A DNA stretch of 64,000 nt from Gemmatimonadota bacterium (lineage in GTDB: Bacteria > JBHIER01 > G020348925), in the NCBI GenBank assembly GCA_020348925.1, contig CP070758.1:4581528-4645527 (forward strand). The letters run 5' to 3'. A model generated the notes under the pieces. It was not told where the DNA came from. It saw nothing but the letters and a program-made list of their open reading frames with translations, and did not search any database. Of the stretch, positions 55,101 to 62,682 are shown piece by piece (the stretch's first letter is position 1; each line of letters starts with the position of its first letter). The translations under genes were made by a program, and so were the position numbers.

Positions 55101-55991
55101 TTATGATTTTCTTCCAGAACAGATATCAGCAAGTTGGTCTATTAGATGTCTTTCTTCCCATTGTAAGTTTTCATAATGTACCAACGGCACAACTACTGGA
55201 ATAAAAGCCAGATGATCGTATTCATCAATATCAAATGTCGCCACAAACCAATATACCAGTAAAATCCAAATCAACCTTGAATCCGATATCCATGACCATG
55301 TGCCTTTGAATTTATTGTAGAAAGCGTCAGCAAAATTTCGTACTTGTTTGTACATCTGCCTTTCGTTTCCGAAACATTGGAGAGTATTTGCTAAATTTGA
55401 GTCACCATTTAATCCACCATCTGGATTTGTGATTCTTTCAAGACTTAATGCAATAATACCTCGACATTCATCAGAATAATATTCATTTTTTAACTTTTGA
55501 TAGGCTTTATTGATATTCCTTCCAATCTTTCCAGGGGATACAGGTCTCTTACATTCGATATGTATATTGTATTTGTCAATACGAATTTTCACATCTTCGT
55601 ATCCTTTGACTTCAACTCCCCAATCACTGAAATAAGCCGCTAATTCAAGTTCAAAAAAATGGTTTCTCTCCAGTTGATCGCCTTCCTTGAGTACTGAAGG
55701 CATTCTGCAAGCTTGTCGGATCTTTCCAGCTATTTCTCCGGTTATAGATCTATCTTTGAAGTATTGATATAAATCGACATAACAGTGACAATCATAAATG
55801 ATCTCAAAATTTCTGACAACATCTTCTTTTGTTATTTTCTGATCTTTACTCTCGATGACCCCTAAGATATAGTCCTTAACAGTGTTGAATCTCCTTCTAT
55901 CACTTTTTCGTATACCGATCTCATCAAGCCATGACTCGCAATCACATATGTGTTTGTAAATGTCAGAATATGGGATTATTACACTGCTCAT
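55101..55991 (-). CDS. Uncharacterised protein with PD-(D/E)xK-like core
   Basis: 296 residues, AT-rich compared with the genes before it, and no ribosome site before the ATG at 55991. Residues 110-150 read 'NHFFELELAAYF', 'YEDVKI' and 'IHIECKRP': E114, D133, E146 and K148 are positioned as in the restriction-endonuclease-like nuclease fold. The N-terminal 100 residues look helical and may bind DNA or a partner. There is no methyltransferase or helicase beside it, so a classical restriction role is unproven; it could be an orphan nuclease, a defence remnant or a housekeeping resolvase-like protein. A copy of a dispersed repeat ends 4 nt upstream of the start. Confidence 0.55.
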   Translation of the reverse strand: MSSVIIPYSDIYKHICDCESWLDEIGIRKSDRRRFNTVKDYILGVIESKDQKITKEDVVRNFEIIYDCHCYVDLYQYFKDRSITGEIAGKIRQACRMPSVLKEGDQLERNHFFELELAAYFSDWGVEVKGYEDVKIRIDKYNIHIECKRPVSPGKIGRNINKAYQKLKNEYYSDECRGIIALSLERITNPDGGLNGDSNLANTLQCFGNERQMYKQVRNFADAFYNKFKGTWSWISDSRLIWILLVYWFVATFDIDEYDHLAFIPVVVPLVHYENLQWEERHLIDQLADICSGRKS

Positions 55992-55994
55992 AAT

Positions 55995-56047
55995 GTGTTT
56001 TAAGGGACACTTTTTGCAATTGAATGGAGTGTATATGAATACAAATA
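55995..56047 (-). repeat. Dispersed 150-bp repeat family, partial copy A
   Basis: On the plus strand it reads TTAAGGGACACTTTTTGCAA, then an ATTGGA-like block and a 'GTATATGAATACAAATA' block. The same blocks occur at 60221-60365 and 62374-62523. Only the gene-proximal 53 bp are kept here; the rest is missing or diverged. It lies directly 5' of the minus-strand gene at 55991. Confidence 0.65.
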
Positions 56048-56128
56048 GGTTACGTCATTCGGTTACGGTTACGTAACCCCGAGGCAAGCTCGGGACGGTC
56101 CTCTTTCTTTGAACGGTTACATCCCGCA

Positions 56129-56149
56129 TTCCCAAACTCTTTTTGGGAA
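56129..56149. repeat. Dispersed palindrome, copy 2
   Basis: TTCCCAAA (56129-56136), loop CTCTT, TTTGGGAA (56142-56149). Same core as the palindrome at 18344-18368, with decayed outer bases. Another 6-bp stem, CCCGAG-GCAAG-CTCGGG, lies just before it near 56080-56100. Confidence 0.55.
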
Positions 56150-56249
56150 CATATTTACCTTTAATCACTCGATAACAGGAAGGAAAAAGGCCGAATCACT
56201 TCGTTAAATTCGTTTTCAGATATCGCCTTCTCCTCAAGCATCACAGAAA

Positions 56250-57962
56250 TCAAGGTTCACAGGCACTCAGGCCGAGAATAACATTGACGATCCCCAAGGC
56301 GTCCACAATATTGATACTGCCATCATTATTACAGTCAGATGCCCAGGTCTCATGCTGGGATGGAGGATCACCGACATTCAATATAATATGAATGGCACGG
56401 AGCGCATCAAGAATATTCACTGTCCGATCATTATTCACATCACCCCGTATACCTGCCTGTGTGCTTTCGGGTTCGAACGTAATTTCAAAGTGCCCGCCTG
56501 TTCCGGCCGGGAGTGTCAGCACCCGGGATGCCGGATCGTACTGTGCATACGTCTGCCCCTCGTGCAACACCTCGGAGACTCCTAATCTGTTATCCTCAAT
56601 GGCAAGAGGGGTTAAGACGAGTTCTCTGTCGAATTGGAGTGCTTCAAAATTGTAATGAAGTGTCACCGGCTGATAGGTATAAAACAGATTTCCATAGAGG
56701 TACGTGTAGTAGCCTGTCTCAATAGAATGATAGCCAGCTTTTCCAGAACTGCCCTTGGCTTCATTCCAGGCAAAACCGCCGGTCCGTGTTCTGTCCGCAT
56801 AGACTTCCCCGTTCTCATGGTCCACAAAATATCTCGTGTAGAAACTGATCGTCTCATCCGCCATTTGAAGATACCAGGATTCCTGCGTGATATCATAGAG
56901 TTCGAGGCCCGCCACAATCGCCTGCTCCATCTGCCACCACTCCTTGGCCGGCTCGCCCAATCCCCACAACAGCATCTGCCCGGTAACACGGTCATAATCC
57001 TTATACGGCCCGCCATAATCATGGTCGTATCCATTTTGCCACACATCGGCTATCAGTGTTTCGGAAGCTTCCACATAGCTTGTATCCGGAAACAATTGCT
57101 GAATGCGACCGAGACACCAGGCGGCTTTCAGAACATGTCCCATGATTGTCATCGTTTCACTCTCATTCCAATGCCACTCGGAATCGAACAATTCCACAAA
57201 ACCTATTGCCTGCTGGGGCATGCTTGCCACCAGGTGCTGCTTCATTTCTTCGGCCAGTTCCCGTAACTTGAGCTGATAGACTTCATCCTCAGTCAACAGA
57301 TACAGATAGAGCAGATGCGTCGTGATGGCATCCACAGTCGCGTTGAAACTTTTGTGCCGTGGATACTGATTGTTATAAATATTCCTGTCATAATACCCAA
57401 GATAGGCAGAGCGGTCATCCCAATAATATTCTTCGAGATGCTCATAGCCTCTCATCAACCACTGCCATGCGGTTGTATCCCGCGTCGCGTCGTAGTAGGC
57501 CACAATGCCCAGGAGGGCGTAGTGCTGGTAGAAAGCTGTTTTGTCACCGTACCGGTTCGTTGGATCGCCATTCGCATTCAAGTCCTGAAACCAACCTCCA
57601 TACGTATCATCCCAGGCATGCTCATACATCCAGTCCAGAGTGTTTCGTGCGTAATCGAGATACGTCGTATTCCCGGTCAGCATATAGGCGCGGGCCAGAC
57701 CGTATGCATTTCTGGATTGTGTCAGCATATTTTTGTTTGTGCCCCAGGATGTGATCACGTTACCGTATTTATCGATGTTGCTGAAAAATCCTCCCGATTG
57801 CTGATCCCAGGTCTGCAGCCAGAATTGGGCGCAGCTGTCCGTGTATCCTATGGCCAGCTCAGGATTCAGAAGATACGGAGAAGTGGGCACATACTGCGCT
57901 CTTGATGAAGAAAAAATAAGTGCTGTCATAAGAACAGCAGAAATGGTACCTATGCTTTTCAT
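56250..57962 (-). CDS. Secreted AGE-family epimerase/isomerase with C-terminal dockerin-like repeats
   Basis: About 570 residues from the ATG at 57962 (GGGAG upstream); a second plausible start is ATG 57983. After a signal peptide ending 'SRAQ', residues 35-420 form an (alpha/alpha)6 barrel of the N-acylglucosamine/cellobiose 2-epimerase superfamily: 'FWLQTWDQQSGGFF', 'WDDTYGGWFQDLN', 'FNATVDAITTHLLYLYLL', 'MTIMGHVLKAAWCLGRIQ' and 'EWWQMEQAIVAGLELY'. A linker leads to two dockerin-like repeats ('GDVNNDRTVNILDALRAIHI', 'NNDGSINIVDALGIVNVILG'). It probably acts on oligo- or polysaccharide outside the cell; the exact sugar is unknown. No cohesin is in the window. Confidence 0.8.
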   Translation of the reverse strand: MKSIGTISAVLMTALIFSSSRAQYVPTSPYLLNPELAIGYTDSCAQFWLQTWDQQSGGFFSNIDKYGNVITSWGTNKNMLTQSRNAYGLARAYMLTGNTTYLDYARNTLDWMYEHAWDDTYGGWFQDLNANGDPTNRYGDKTAFYQHYALLGIVAYYDATRDTTAWQWLMRGYEHLEEYYWDDRSAYLGYYDRNIYNNQYPRHKSFNATVDAITTHLLYLYLLTEDEVYQLKLRELAEEMKQHLVASMPQQAIGFVELFDSEWHWNESETMTIMGHVLKAAWCLGRIQQLFPDTSYVEASETLIADVWQNGYDHDYGGPYKDYDRVTGQMLLWGLGEPAKEWWQMEQAIVAGLELYDITQESWYLQMADETISFYTRYFVDHENGEVYADRTRTGGFAWNEAKGSSGKAGYHSIETGYYTYLYGNLFYTYQPVTLHYNFEALQFDRELVLTPLAIEDNRLGVSEVLHEGQTYAQYDPASRVLTLPAGTGGHFEITFEPESTQAGIRGDVNNDRTVNILDALRAIHIILNVGDPPSQHETWASDCNNDGSINIVDALGIVNVILGLSACEP

Positions 57963-58057
57963 AACCGAACTCCCGGATATCATCGGTCCTCTTCCTTTAT
58001 CCTGCTTCATTTCTATCGGAATAACGAATGCTCGTTTGTTCGAAAATCCTTTTCCTT

Positions 58058-58618
58058 CTACTGGCGCTGCGAAGAGGGTGAACAGCACTCCGAATTCTCA
58101 TGTGGTGATTTGACTGTTGGACAGCATGTGTCACGGGGTGCGCCGTGAAGCAACTGAGCGCCCGCCAGGAGTCCTGCTTTCACAATCAGTTGGGCAGGAA
58201 TTGCTTCATAGGTCTTGCCATCAACTGTTAGGGTCCTGCATTCCGAATCTCCGCACGCGGAACAACATTGGCTCTGGCCAGTTGTGGCCGAGAGCCACTC
58301 CTCGATCGGTTTTCCTTCAATCCAAATACGATTTGATTGGAGCGGATCCTGGGAGAACGCTGAGGGACTGAGAACTGTCTTCTCCAGAACGACATCGATG
58401 TCCAGTTCCCTCAGGGAACGTTTGAGCTTATGGAACGCTTCCTCTACGCTTCTTTCGGTAGTGCCACAGCGATCACATGTTTGGCCCTGTTCGTCCACAA
58501 GACGTTGCCACTGAATCTGAAGTACCTTACTCTTCTTTTCTCCGATCATCTTGTTCATTTGGCCTGCGCAACTGACCAACAGTCCAAGGGAAATCAGCAA
58601 ACCCAAACAGCGTCTCAT
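58058..58618 (-). CDS. DUF2703 lipoprotein, cysteine-rich
   Basis: 186 residues with a lipobox LVSC (Cys17 after a short signal peptide). The domain shows 'IQWQRLVDEQGQTCDRCGTT', 'LDIDVVLEKTVLS', 'SNRIWIEGKPIEEWL' and 'CSACGDSECRTL', then 'IPAQLIVKAGLLAGAQLL'. This matches DUF2703, often found beside arsenic or mercury detoxification genes and predicted to bind metal through its Cys pairs. The C-terminal tail adds more Cys. The gene upstream of the AGE epimerase is in the same orientation with about 95 nt between; a shared role is not evident. Confidence 0.8.
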   Translation of the reverse strand: MRRCLGLLISLGLLVSCAGQMNKMIGEKKSKVLQIQWQRLVDEQGQTCDRCGTTERSVEEAFHKLKRSLRELDIDVVLEKTVLSPSAFSQDPLQSNRIWIEGKPIEEWLSATTGQSQCCSACGDSECRTLTVDGKTYEAIPAQLIVKAGLLAGAQLLHGAPRDTCCPTVKSPHENSECCSPSSQRQ

Positions 58619-58643
58619 TTTTTTCCTCCTATCTTCAAGTCTT

Positions 58644-58794
58644 CAAGGGTCAACCCTTCAAAATTAAATCTTTCTCTGCACTCTTCATAGGAATATTCTG
58701 TAGAAACTCAAAATCAAAGGGATGATTCTTTCTCCCCTATTACAAGGAGAATTCCCTTATTTTCAAAATTTATATTTAAGCCCCGCCCCTCGTG
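58644..58794. repeat. MITE-like element, copy D
   Basis: Starts AAGGGTCAACCCTTCAAAAT and ends 'TTTAAGCCCC-GCCCCTCG'. The interior blocks 'TATTCTGTAGAAACTCAAAA' and 'CTCCCCTATTAC' recur in the copy at 59177-59358. The terminal inverted repeats are degraded here, so this copy is probably older. Confidence 0.65.
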
Positions 58795-59176
58795 GATATA
58801 TTCTTCGTATCAAGAAACTAAAAGAAAATATACTGTCGTGATGTTCTGATTTTTAATGCCCTGAAACGTGAGCTGCTGGATCGTCCAGCGAGCGGAGTGT
58901 CCGTTTTTTCCGTTGTTTGAGCCTGATCGGAGTGAGGGCGAGTTTGGAAAAAACAGCGAAGCGAGCTGTTGACAATCCCGGCGAACGTTTATTGGGCTGC
59001 TCTTTCTTTTGCTTCGTTTTCTTTGAGCAAGCAAAGAAAACGAAGATATTAAGTAAGAGAACTGTCATTACCCAACGTGATCGGGTAATCTAGAAATACA
59101 ATTTTTATAAAATCCCTTTAATTTTCTGGATCCTCCGGTCAAGCCGGAGGATGACAAAAGAGTATATTATGGTCTA
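58795..59176. repeat. Hairpin-rich spacer between two MITE-like copies
   Basis: Contains GCTGGA-TCG-TCCAGC near 58872, a perfect 14-bp stem CTTCGTTTTCTTTG (59012-59025) with CAAAGAAAACGAAG (59032-59045) around loop AGCAAG, and ATCCTCCGG (59130-59138) with CCGGAGGAT (59144-59152). The region has no gene. It looks like a stack of palindromic repeats of different families. Confidence 0.6.
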
Positions 59177-59358
59177 CGAGGGTCAAACCTTCAAAATTAA
59201 ATTTTCTCTTCACGCTTCACGGGATTATTATTAAAAGAATTATTATTTAAAAGAATTATTCTGTAAAAACTCAAAATCAGAAAGATGACTCCTCTCCTCC
59301 TATTACTAGTAGTGTTCCCTTTACTCTCAAAATTTTAAAATTTAAGCCCTGACCCTCG
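59177..59358. repeat. MITE-like element, copy E
   Basis: Perfect 9-bp terminal inverted repeats CGAGGGTCA (59177-59185) and TGACCCTCG (59350-59358), extended by imperfect complementarity for about 25 bp. No coding capacity. Inside, 'TTAAAAGAATTATT' is duplicated in tandem relative to copy D. Size and ends fit a nonautonomous transposable element. Confidence 0.7.
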
Positions 59359-59445
59359 TGGAGTAGAAAATTGTGTATTTCTACTATGAACAGCTACACC
59401 CAATTCACCAAACTCATGTCGTGAATCAATATATGTATTTTTGGA

Positions 59446-60054
59446 TCAACTCAACGCTATTTTAAACTTGCACCGGCTTCCGCCATACAGCACAGAAGCG
59501 ACCAATTGAACGTCCACTGGTTTTCCGAACATCTGCTCGAACATTTCTTTCACGTAGCCGACCGAACACAGGCAATAGGTTTTCGATAATCCAGCAGGTT
59601 TGGATTCCACCATCGGGCACAGACAAACGTTTTCTGGTGCCGCCTGTCCTGTTTCAGCGCTGCCCATGTACTGATAATAAATGACGTTGCCCTCGATCTG
59701 AAATGAACCATCCTTTACATTTTCTCCAACCCAGGCTACCCATTTTTCATACGGAACAACTTCAGTTTGTTGACCCGTTGACTTTATCCATTCTTGATAG
59801 CAGATTTTGCCATTGGTCATCATCACTTTTTTTCTGGTTTCCTCATCCAGTGTATTATCCAATACATTAATAAATCGCTTAACCCAGAGATCGGCAAATT
59901 CCATCCGCTTGATGGCTCTTTTTTCCAACGGATCACCCGGTTTGGATGATGTCGATTCCTGCCCAGAAACATTGTTTATTCCGATCATGAAGGCACCAAC
60001 ACATGAACAAGCCCCTACGGTGCAGACTGATTTTACAAATTCTTTCCGATCCAT
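59446..60054 (-). CDS. Exported cysteine-rich protein, function unknown
   Basis: About 202 residues from the ATG at 60054, which has AAAGGA 8 nt upstream; an ATG 24 nt earlier has none. The N-terminus 'MDRKEFVKSVCTVGACSCVG' has a Tat-like RK pair followed by a hydrophobic Cys-containing stretch. The C-terminal half has a conserved-looking Cys pattern: 'CLCPMV', 'YCLCSVGYVKEMFEQMFG', 'SVLYGGSRCKFKI'. This resembles small-molecule-binding proteins of the thiazoline-carboxylate-hydrolase/V4R type, possibly with a metal or cofactor. I do not assign a function. It is flanked by repeats on both sides. Confidence 0.65.
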   Translation of the reverse strand: MDRKEFVKSVCTVGACSCVGAFMIGINNVSGQESTSSKPGDPLEKRAIKRMEFADLWVKRFINVLDNTLDEETRKKVMMTNGKICYQEWIKSTGQQTEVVPYEKWVAWVGENVKDGSFQIEGNVIYYQYMGSAETGQAAPENVCLCPMVESKPAGLSKTYCLCSVGYVKEMFEQMFGKPVDVQLVASVLYGGSRCKFKIALS

Positions 60055-60139
60055 TGAAGAATTCCTTTCCAACTCCATGATGTAAGTTCTTCTCTCGCTT
60101 TTCTGACACTACTGAGAACCCTTAGACCTTGGAGCATGG

Positions 60140-60196
60140 TAATAGGTTTCAAATGACCGCTGAGTTTATGCGGTCAGGTTCATTCGCTTGTTAGCC
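60140..60196 (-). other. Degenerate attC-like site (weak)
   Basis: On the minus strand GGCTAAC (60196-60190) is followed by GCGAATGAACC and a hairpin TGACCGC/GCGGTCA (60176-60170 with 60160-60154). The opposite end lacks GTT and a matching L' arm, so at most half a site remains. Confidence 0.3.
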
Positions 60197-60220
60197 ATTT
60201 TTCAACAGCACTGTCTTACT

Positions 60221-60365
60221 ACAAAGTGTTTAAGGGACACTGTTTGCAACCAATTGGAGTATACACAAATACAAATATTAATCGAATAGTAACTTCTGCA
60301 TCATCGTTTTTCTTAAAAGAGCATTGATCGTCCTATGCTTTGAAAAGTAGAGACGAACAAAAGGT
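60221..60365 (-). repeat. Dispersed 150-bp repeat family, copy B
   Basis: Aligns along nearly its whole length with 62374-62523; shared blocks (plus strand) include 'TTAAGGGACACT', 'AATACAAATA', 'CGAATAGTAACTTCTGCATC', 'TTTTTCTTAA' and 'GACGAACAAAA'. It lies between the stop of the peptidase gene and the start of the next minus-strand gene. Confidence 0.75.
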
Positions 60366-60432
60366 GTTCCCTTGCTTTGGGTCGGTCAGTATTCATTGGA
60401 AAAGATGAGTATCATATTCTGCATTATATCAA

Positions 60433-62325
60433 TTACGAGCCTTCAATCATCGGTACAATGGGCTTGATGTTTGTGGGCATGTCATAGTGGCTCAGCACTT
60501 TCTTCTGCTTTAGGGACGGTGGTAATAATATATCGATGAAATTCGGATTCCCGTGAGAGAAATTCCCACCGCTGATAAATACCCGATGATCTTGTCGCAC
60601 CGGCATAGGACCACCATCGATAAAATTCATGGTGCGATTGCTCGTCAATCCCACGCCTACGAAGTATTTCCAATCCTCTTCAGGTTCGCCAATCATTGCC
60701 AAGGGAACGGATAACTCTATAGCATTTTCCTCTTTATTTATATATTCATACACGATATCAGGCGTGGTATAATACACTTTGCCAAGATGATTCGAAACGG
60801 AAACTGCTGAGCCGACATTCAACTTAATGTTATAGCCTTCATCGTGAGGAAACCGTACACCGTGGCAATCGCGGTTTAAAGCTCTTTCTTTACTATCGCC
60901 ATCATTGATAGCGATAACAATACAGGGTGTAAACTGCTCATCGCTCGATCCATAGGAGACCGGTGTCATCAATTTCGACATTGTAATTTTAAAATACGCA
61001 TTGTCGCTATCTTTAAACACAGAAAACTGTCTCAGGTCGAACACGCCTTTTGCGAAATTCGGATGCTGCGGGTAGACATAGTCTCCGTCTCCCTTATCGT
61101 CGTTTTGAGGATCGGCCATGGCAAAGACCGGTGTTGCTTCCGGAGGGACGTCAAAACCGATAGCGGTGCTTTTTCTGCTTAACAGATACTTGTGAAATTC
61201 ATCTTCGAGCGTGTTGAGAGACATTTGGAAGGCATCTTCCAGGCTTTCACCGAGATTTTCAATGTCTTCGATGTGTGTGCAAAATCGCCGCAGTTTTTCT
61301 ATCCCGAACCGGTCATGAAGAAACCGGATCAGTGCGCCCGATTCGTAATAGGTGATATAATTTGTTCGAAAATATTCTTGCTTCGGCATGGTAAAGAGCC
61401 TTTCGAGTGGGAGCAACTTCGATGCTCCAAGCATGTTGCTTGCCTCGATAAGTGTCAATTCCTCGTCTGCTCCCGCCACGCCTCCCAGAGCAACGGCAAG
61501 GCCCTCAGCAATGATGTGATTGTCGAGACTGATACCGGCCAACCCCGTCAAACAGTGGGCTACTTCGTGAGGATGATACAAGGATGGTGATATGATCTTG
61601 TAATTCGCTGGGGAGCGTCTCATCCATTTTTGAGTAGGAATGACACCGTACCCGTGGGCTGACGGATGCAGAATGAGTTCGCCGCATTCCTCGGCCGTAC
61701 GCGGGGCATAAAAATGGATTTTATCGGTCAGTTCGATGTGAAAAAAGCGTAGCATGTTCTCGCAGGATTGATCGCTGGCTCTTATCTTGTACATGTGATC
61801 GGCAAGGTGAACCTCTCGCGGAACATGATAGATGAAATATTCGCTCTCGTACGATTGCCAATCCTGTGTGAAGAGATCGATCGGATTGATGATAACCCAA
61901 CGGTCATTCTCCCTGACAATGTAATATCGCATTTCCCTCTCACGTTCTTCAAGAGAGGATATTGAATCGCTCGACATCCAAACCAAATCTATTATGGAAT
62001 ATTTTTCAAACGATCGAACATCCCGGACTCGTGGTCTGTAGCGTTTTATTAGTTCAGGCAACTGTGAGAAGTGTAATCGTGAGCCAATAAAAACGTGCAT
62101 GTCCCAGAAGGTGGGATTCTCTACTGAGCGAACACTCCAGAAAGGGAGGACACTTGCCGAATCGCCTGTAGCCAATGCTTGGGCATATCGATCGATTAGA
62201 TCTATGGCCCCTTGTTTGGTCATCTGTTTGGATGTATCTTGGATTTTTTTCTGACAAGAGGTAAAACAGGTTATAATAAAAACGACTGCAAAGTATTTTA
62301 AAATGTTTTCACACATCTGTTTCAT
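60433..62325 (-). CDS. Lipoprotein-like gluzincin peptidase with NTF2-like and DOMON-type domains
   Basis: 630 residues. The signal peptide ends near 'CFTSC' (Cys24, an imperfect lipobox). Residues about 35-100 look NTF2-like. The peptidase core has HEVAH (253-257) and a downstream Glu in 'IIAEGLAVALGG' (E274), the HExxH-E set of zinc peptidase MA clan enzymes. The last 200 residues resemble the C-terminal binding module of glucodextranase and S-layer proteins ('FAKGVFDLRQFSVFKDSDNA', 'PCIVIAINDGDS'). A secreted, surface-bound protease of unknown substrate is the likely role. Upstream lies repeat copy C; downstream lies copy B. Confidence 0.75.
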   Translation of the reverse strand: MKQMCENILKYFAVVFIITCFTSCQKKIQDTSKQMTKQGAIDLIDRYAQALATGDSASVLPFWSVRSVENPTFWDMHVFIGSRLHFSQLPELIKRYRPRVRDVRSFEKYSIIDLVWMSSDSISSLEEREREMRYYIVRENDRWVIINPIDLFTQDWQSYESEYFIYHVPREVHLADHMYKIRASDQSCENMLRFFHIELTDKIHFYAPRTAEECGELILHPSAHGYGVIPTQKWMRRSPANYKIISPSLYHPHEVAHCLTGLAGISLDNHIIAEGLAVALGGVAGADEELTLIEASNMLGASKLLPLERLFTMPKQEYFRTNYITYYESGALIRFLHDRFGIEKLRRFCTHIEDIENLGESLEDAFQMSLNTLEDEFHKYLLSRKSTAIGFDVPPEATPVFAMADPQNDDKGDGDYVYPQHPNFAKGVFDLRQFSVFKDSDNAYFKITMSKLMTPVSYGSSDEQFTPCIVIAINDGDSKERALNRDCHGVRFPHDEGYNIKLNVGSAVSVSNHLGKVYYTTPDIVYEYINKEENAIELSVPLAMIGEPEEDWKYFVGVGLTSNRTMNFIDGGPMPVRQDHRVFISGGNFSHGNPNFIDILLPPSLKQKKVLSHYDMPTNIKPIVPMIEGS

Positions 62326-62373
62326 ATTTTGGTAGCAGTTTTCTTAAGGTCGGACAAAGCCATGCGATTGCTA

Positions 62374-62523
62374 TACAAAGTGACTTAAGGGACACTCTTT
62401 ACAACTTATTGGATTGTATATAAATACAAATATACTGGTCGAATAGTAACTTCTGCATCATCATTTTTCTTAATTGCACCATAACCTTCCTATACCTTGC
62501 AAGATAAAGACGAACAAAAAGTG
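62374..62523 (-). repeat. Dispersed 150-bp repeat family, copy C
   Basis: Begins 'TACAAAGTGACTTAAGGGAC' on the plus strand and ends 'GACGAACAAAAAGTGA'. It is the full-length counterpart of copy B. On the minus strand it contains TTGTAT-TTAT-ATACAA, an inverted repeat, about 90 nt before the peptidase start. Confidence 0.75.
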
Positions 62524-62583
62524 ACCCTTAGCATATAACCAAAAATAATATTTTGGACCGATCTTGAAAATACAATATTCTTA

Positions 62584-62604
62584 ACTTTTAAGGCTTGACC
62601 CTCG
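62584..62604. repeat. Solo end of the MITE-like element, copy F
   Basis: Reads 'CTTTTAAGGCTTGACCCTCG', the right-hand end of the element at 59177-59358, including the full TGACCCTCG terminus (62596-62604). No left end follows the expected layout, so it is a remnant. Confidence 0.5.
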
Positions 62605-62619
62605 TTGAGCGCTGGGCTT

Positions 62620-62682
62620 GTTCAACTTTGTCTATTGTGTCGACGTTTGGTTCCAGCGTCGGTATGCAGCATTTTGTTAGGT
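62620..62682 (-). other. attC-like integron recombination site
   Basis: On the minus strand it starts with ACCTAAC (R'', consensus RYYYAAC) immediately after the TAG stop of the SnoaL-like gene and ends with GTTGAAC (R', consensus GTTRRRY) 63 bp later. The interior begins 'AAAATGCTGCATACCGACGC' and can fold through CGACG/CGTCG. Length, ends and placement after a stop codon fit an attC (59-base element). Confidence 0.65.

Noticed and set aside
59012-59045. Intrinsic terminator from the 14-bp perfect hairpin
   Set aside because: The stem is AT-rich, no T-run follows on either strand and no gene ends there; treated as a repeat.
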